Of a stretch of 64,000 nucleotides of DNA, positions 60,966 through 64,000 are shown one piece after another. The DNA comes from JAAGZL01 sp050291365. GTDB lineage: Bacteria; Pseudomonadota; Gammaproteobacteria; Chromatiales; Chromatiaceae. Every line of letters starts with the position of its first letter. Position 1 is the first letter of the stretch. The position numbers and the translations under genes are program-made. The stretch covers positions 1 to 64,000 of the forward strand of contig JBNKJS010000003.1 of NCBI GenBank assembly GCA_050291365.1, read 5' to 3'. The notes under the pieces are model-generated. The model saw only the letters and a list, made by a program, of their open reading frames with translations. It was not told where the DNA came from and did not search any database.

Positions 60966-62099
60966 ATGAGCGGATTTGAAGCACTATGGCAATCCATGGG
61001 GATTGCCAATATGGAGTGGGGCCAACTGTTGATGATGTTGGTGGGCGGTGTCCTCATATTCCTGGCCATCCATAAAAAGTTCGAGCCTCTTCTGTTAGTG
61101 CCAATTGGTTTCGGCGCTATCCTGAGTAACATCCCGGTTGCCGGTATCGGCGGTCCGGATGGACTTTTGGGGATGATCTATAACGCAGGTGTGAAAACAA
61201 CCATTTTTCCCCTGCTTATTTTTATGGGGGTAGGCGCCCTTACCGACTTTGGTGCCCTGATAGCCAGGCCCAGTACCCTGTTGCTTGGGGCTGCGGCCCA
61301 ATTTGGCATCTTTGCCACCCTGCTAGGTGCCTTGGCTTTAAATCTGCTGCCTGGTATCGAGTTCTCATTAGCTGATGCCTCGGCTATTGCTATCATCGGC
61401 GGCGCAGACGGGCCAACGGCAGTATTTCTGGCAACACGCCTTGCGCCTGACCTTTTGGGTGCAATTGCGGTAGCCGCTTACTCCTACATGGCCCTGGTGC
61501 CTATTATCCAGCCCCCCATTATGCGTGCCCTTACCACAGAAAAAGAGCGCTGCGTAGAGATGCAGCAACTGCGCCATGTGTCAAAACTGGAGAAGGTCCT
61601 GTTCCCATTCACCGTATTGGTGCTCTGTATGCTGTTTCTTCCATCAGCTGCACCCCTGATCGGTATGCTGATGTTCGGTAATCTGCTGCGGGAGAGCGGG
61701 GTAGTCGAACGTCTGAGTCACGCTGCCCAAAATGAGATCATCAACGCAGTGACCATATTCCTCGGTCTGGCAGTGGGATCTCGACTAACCGCTGAAAAAT
61801 TCCTAAATATCGAAACCTTAGGCATTCTTGCTCTTGGCGCCTTGGCATTCTGCATTGGCACCGCTACAGGAGTATTGATGGGTAAGGCGATGCACCGGTT
61901 CACTGGTGGGAAAATAAATCCTCTTATCGGCGCCGCCGGAGTATCTGCTGTGCCTATGGCGGCACGTGTGGTCAACAAGGTGGGGCTGGAGAGCAATCAT
62001 CACAACTTCCTGCTAATGCATGCCATGGGGCCCAATGTGGCTGGGGTAATCGGCTCCGCAGTAGCCGCAGGCGTGCTTCTGGCGGTGGTTGGCGGCTAA
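60966..62099 (+). CDS. oadB: Oxaloacetate decarboxylase beta subunit
   Basis: 377 residues, about ten membrane helices. It carries the conserved ADASAIAIIGGADGPTAVF segment, with the Asp that moves Na+ and the carboxybiotin-decarboxylating region, and GVSAVPMAARVVNKVG. Membrane channel of the decarboxylase pump. It starts 3 bp after oadA. A strong terminator follows. Confidence 0.95.
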   Translation: MSGFEALWQSMGIANMEWGQLLMMLVGGVLIFLAIHKKFEPLLLVPIGFGAILSNIPVAGIGGPDGLLGMIYNAGVKTTIFPLLIFMGVGALTDFGALIARPSTLLLGAAAQFGIFATLLGALALNLLPGIEFSLADASAIAIIGGADGPTAVFLATRLAPDLLGAIAVAAYSYMALVPIIQPPIMRALTTEKERCVEMQQLRHVSKLEKVLFPFTVLVLCMLFLPSAAPLIGMLMFGNLLRESGVVERLSHAAQNEIINAVTIFLGLAVGSRLTAEKFLNIETLGILALGALAFCIGTATGVLMGKAMHRFTGGKINPLIGAAGVSAVPMAARVVNKVGLESNHHNFLLMHAMGPNVAGVIGSAVAAGVLLAVVGG

Positions 62100-62102
62100 T
62101 AA

Positions 62103-62128
62103 AAACAGGGGGTTATAGCCCCCTGTTT
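62103..62128 (+). terminator. Hairpin terminator after oadB
   Basis: Stem aaacaggggg / ccccctgttt with a ttatag loop, 4 bp beyond the oadB stop. TTT followed by CTC, so the T-tract is weak, but the 10-bp stem is strong. Confidence 0.8.
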
Positions 62129-62224
62129 CTCAATGGATCCGAAAAAAACCCTGGTGTATTATCCCGGATAAAAGGTTGGTTTTTCTTTGACAGCCAACAT
62201 CCTGCGTAATAAAATTACCCGCTT

Positions 62225-62758
62225 ATGTCAGTCCGCCTGCCTGAATTCATAGATCCATGGCATTTTGCAGAGATAGGGAAAGAGTTATCTGGCCATGTCA
62301 GACTAACTAGTTTACCTCGTCTCAGAGAGATATTGGTCGATCAGGAGGGTGATGCGGAGTTTTTGCTTAGGTTTTACAAGGGAGAGAACAGACAGGTTCA
62401 TATCACAGGATATGTAAAAGCGGCGCCGCAACTGGAGTGCCAGAGATGCCTGGAACCTGTGATTACACCAATTGCTTCTGAAATGGATGTAGTGGTAGTT
62501 GAGGGATACGAAGAGGCAAAACTGCTATCAGAAGAGCTAGAACCTCTATTGGCAGCTGATAAACACATAAGACTGAATGAGGTTGTAGAGGACGAGTTGT
62601 TGCTGGCTTTACCCCAAGTGCCTATGCACCTGGAAGATGAGTGTAAGGCAGCATATGAAAATTTTGCTGGGTCTTTAGAACAGGCAAATGGTGATTCTGG
62701 AGAGGAAAAGCCAAACCCGTTTGCGGTGCTGGAAGACCTTAAGAGTAAACCGAATTAA
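62225..62758 (+). CDS. yceD: DUF177 protein YceD
   Basis: 177 residues. The central LECQRCLEPV and C-terminal DECKAAYENFAG..KPNPFAVLEDLK are the YceD/DUF177 landmarks. It is widely conserved upstream of rpmF and is linked to 23S rRNA or ribosome assembly. rpmF begins 26 bp after the stop. Confidence 0.92.
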   Translation: MSVRLPEFIDPWHFAEIGKELSGHVRLTSLPRLREILVDQEGDAEFLLRFYKGENRQVHITGYVKAAPQLECQRCLEPVITPIASEMDVVVVEGYEEAKLLSEELEPLLAADKHIRLNEVVEDELLLALPQVPMHLEDECKAAYENFAGSLEQANGDSGEEKPNPFAVLEDLKSKPN

Positions 62759-62784
62759 GATTTTATTATTTAGGAGTTTGAACC

Positions 62785-62964
62785 ATGGCGGTACAAAAGA
62801 GTAGAAAAACCCCATCTAGACGCGGTATGCGACGTTCGCATGACGCGCTGACCAGTAAGACAATTTCAACTGATCCAACATCAGGTGAGCTGCATCTGCG
62901 TCACAACGTTACAGCAGATGGCTTTTATCGTGGACGTAAGGTTATCGCCGACAAGGGCGAGTAA
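62785..62964 (+). CDS. rpmF: 50S ribosomal protein L32
   Basis: 59 residues: MAVQKSRKTPSRRGMRRSHD, then ALTSKTISTDPTSGELHLRH, then NVTADGFYRGRKVIADKGE. Size and sequence are those of bacterial L32 without the zinc-binding cysteines. TAGGAG is 8 bases before the ATG. Middle gene of yceD-rpmF-plsX. Confidence 0.97.
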   Translation: MAVQKSRKTPSRRGMRRSHDALTSKTISTDPTSGELHLRHNVTADGFYRGRKVIADKGE

Positions 62965-63069
62965 CCAATAATAAATATAAACCTTATAGGCTGAGAAGAT
63001 TTGTATGCTCTCAGCCTATGAGGTGATCTAAGTAGTTACCTTCTAACATCTTTGGGGCGTGTGAATTCG

Positions 63070-64000
63070 ATGGCACGATCTAACCGAATCACCATCGCAT
63101 TGGATGCTATGGGCGGGGACCATGGCGCAAGCGTTATTGTGCCTGCTGCTCTGGACTTTCTTAAAAGTGACAGTGATGTTGATCTTATCCTCGTTGGCAA
63201 AGAGGATGTGATCAAACAACAGCTCAATGGTTATGACAGCAATCGTCTGACCATTAAACACGCTTCTGAAGAGGTGGCTATGGATGAGCCGCCGTCCAAG
63301 GCTCTAAGAAACAAAAAAGACTCATCCATGCGCGTGGCGATCAACCTGGTACATGAAGGTGTTGCAGATGCCTGTGTGAGTTCAGGTAATACCGGGGCAT
63401 TGATGGCAACCGCCAGATTTGTATTAAAGACGCTGCCAAACATTGATAGACCGGCCATTATTTCCACTCTGCCAAGCATAGAAGGTCATACCTGGATGCT
63501 TGATCTGGGTGCAAACGTTGATTGTAGCGCTGAACATCTGTTCCAGTTTGCGGTAATGGGGAGTGCGCTGATCTCATCAGTTGATGGAATAGAGTCACCA
63601 AGGGTTGGGTTGCTCAACGTTGGTCAGGAGGAAATCAAGGGAAATGAGCAGGTAAAGGGTGCCCATGAGCTCCTACTGAAAAGCTCACTTAACTATGTGG
63701 GATATACAGAAGGTGATCACATCTATACTGGCGGCGTGGATCTTATAGTTTGCGATGGTTTTGTCGGGAACGTATCTCTTAAGAGCAGCGAAGGTGTCGC
63801 AAGAATGTTTCGACACTATCTCACTCGATCATTCAAGAAGGGCATCCTAACCAGCATAGCTGGTCTTATTGCAATGCCCGTTTTGCAGCATTTTAAAAAG
63901 ACCCTTGATCCAAGAAATTACAATGGCGCAACTCTTCTGGGATTAAAAGGGATCGTGGTAAAGAGCCATGGTGGGGCAGATATCTATGCCTTTGAAAATG
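63070..64000 (+). CDS. plsX: Phosphate acyltransferase PlsX (3' end cut by window)
   Basis: 310 complete codons are visible of about 340. Signatures: ITIALDAMGGDHG at the start, MRVAINLVHEGVADACVSSGNTGALMATA-type segment, LGANVD, and the C-terminal GNVSLKSSEGVARMF-like region. PlsX converts acyl-ACP to acyl-phosphate for phospholipid synthesis. A GTG three codons earlier is a possible alternative start. Downstream, fabH is the usual neighbour but lies outside. Confidence 0.95.
   Translation, partial: MARSNRITIALDAMGGDHGASVIVPAALDFLKSDSDVDLILVGKEDVIKQQLNGYDSNRLTIKHASEEVAMDEPPSKALRNKKDSSMRVAINLVHEGVADACVSSGNTGALMATARFVLKTLPNIDRPAIISTLPSIEGHTWMLDLGANVDCSAEHLFQFAVMGSALISSVDGIESPRVGLLNVGQEEIKGNEQVKGAHELLLKSSLNYVGYTEGDHIYTGGVDLIVCDGFVGNVSLKSSEGVARMFRHYLTRSFKKGILTSIAGLIAMPVLQHFKKTLDPRNYNGATLLGLKGIVVKSHGGADIYAFEN

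Overview
The window looks like chromosomal DNA of a free-living or facultatively symbiotic gammaproteobacterium of mid GC content. Gene content points there: CysM, RlmD, ZapE, NagZ, MepA and XthA of enterobacterial/pseudomonad type, a yceD-rpmF-plsX cluster with a YceF-type Maf nearby, the Na+-pumping oxaloacetate decarboxylase OadGAB, a cytochrome c4/FccA-like dihaem protein and a BarA-like hybrid kinase. I could not settle the genus. No rRNA, tRNA, CRISPR array, phage or transposase gene was seen.

Layout. 1-3920 is the 3' end of a giant RTX-type surface adhesin with near-identical 351-bp repeats, a von Willebrand A domain and a PA14-like domain. 4420-6726 is a two-gene unit pairing a haem-oxygenase-like diiron oxidase candidate with a TrpD2-like glycosyltransferase-fold protein. 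A TonB-like gene (minus) follows, then sucA-sucB-lpdA (2-oxoglutarate dehydrogenase). 13487-14034 is a repeat-rich spacer in which the leader and first codons of an OsmC-family gene have been duplicated. 14478-18270 is accessory DNA on the minus strand: a dihaem cytochrome, a DUF4236 protein, a hairpin element, and three small genes with integron-cassette-like junctions. 18665-22777 holds a membrane-protein operon (DUF2238, DUF2157, DUF4401, GDYXXLXY) and a VOC protein. 22892-31595 is mostly metabolic and housekeeping: GH13 enzyme, nitroreductase, lutABC, xthA, zapE and an HD-GYP phosphodiesterase.

31819-42156 holds a FadL porin, MepA, a DinB/SRAP repair pair, and a three-gene minus-strand unit coding a TonB-dependent receptor, a solute-binding protein and a hybrid histidine kinase. 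42292-48811 runs on the plus strand: cysM, rlmD, a CYTH triphosphatase, then a tightly overlapping peptide-ABC cluster with an L,D-transpeptidase inside it and no ATPase gene. 48881-58581 mixes a CARDB secreted protein, an orphan FliL-like protein, nagZ-hpt, small membrane proteins, a repeat lipoprotein, a CPBP protease, PhzF, an EF-G paralogue and Maf/YceF. 58865-64000 is oadGAB followed by yceD-rpmF-plsX, the last cut by the window end.

The items most worth following are the diiron-oxidase/TrpD2 pair, the OsmC leader duplication, the cassette-like junctions, the L,D-transpeptidase inside a transporter operon, and the receptor-SBP-kinase unit. Several length-variable coding repeats (351, 39, 21 and 6 bp units) sit in surface or secreted proteins.
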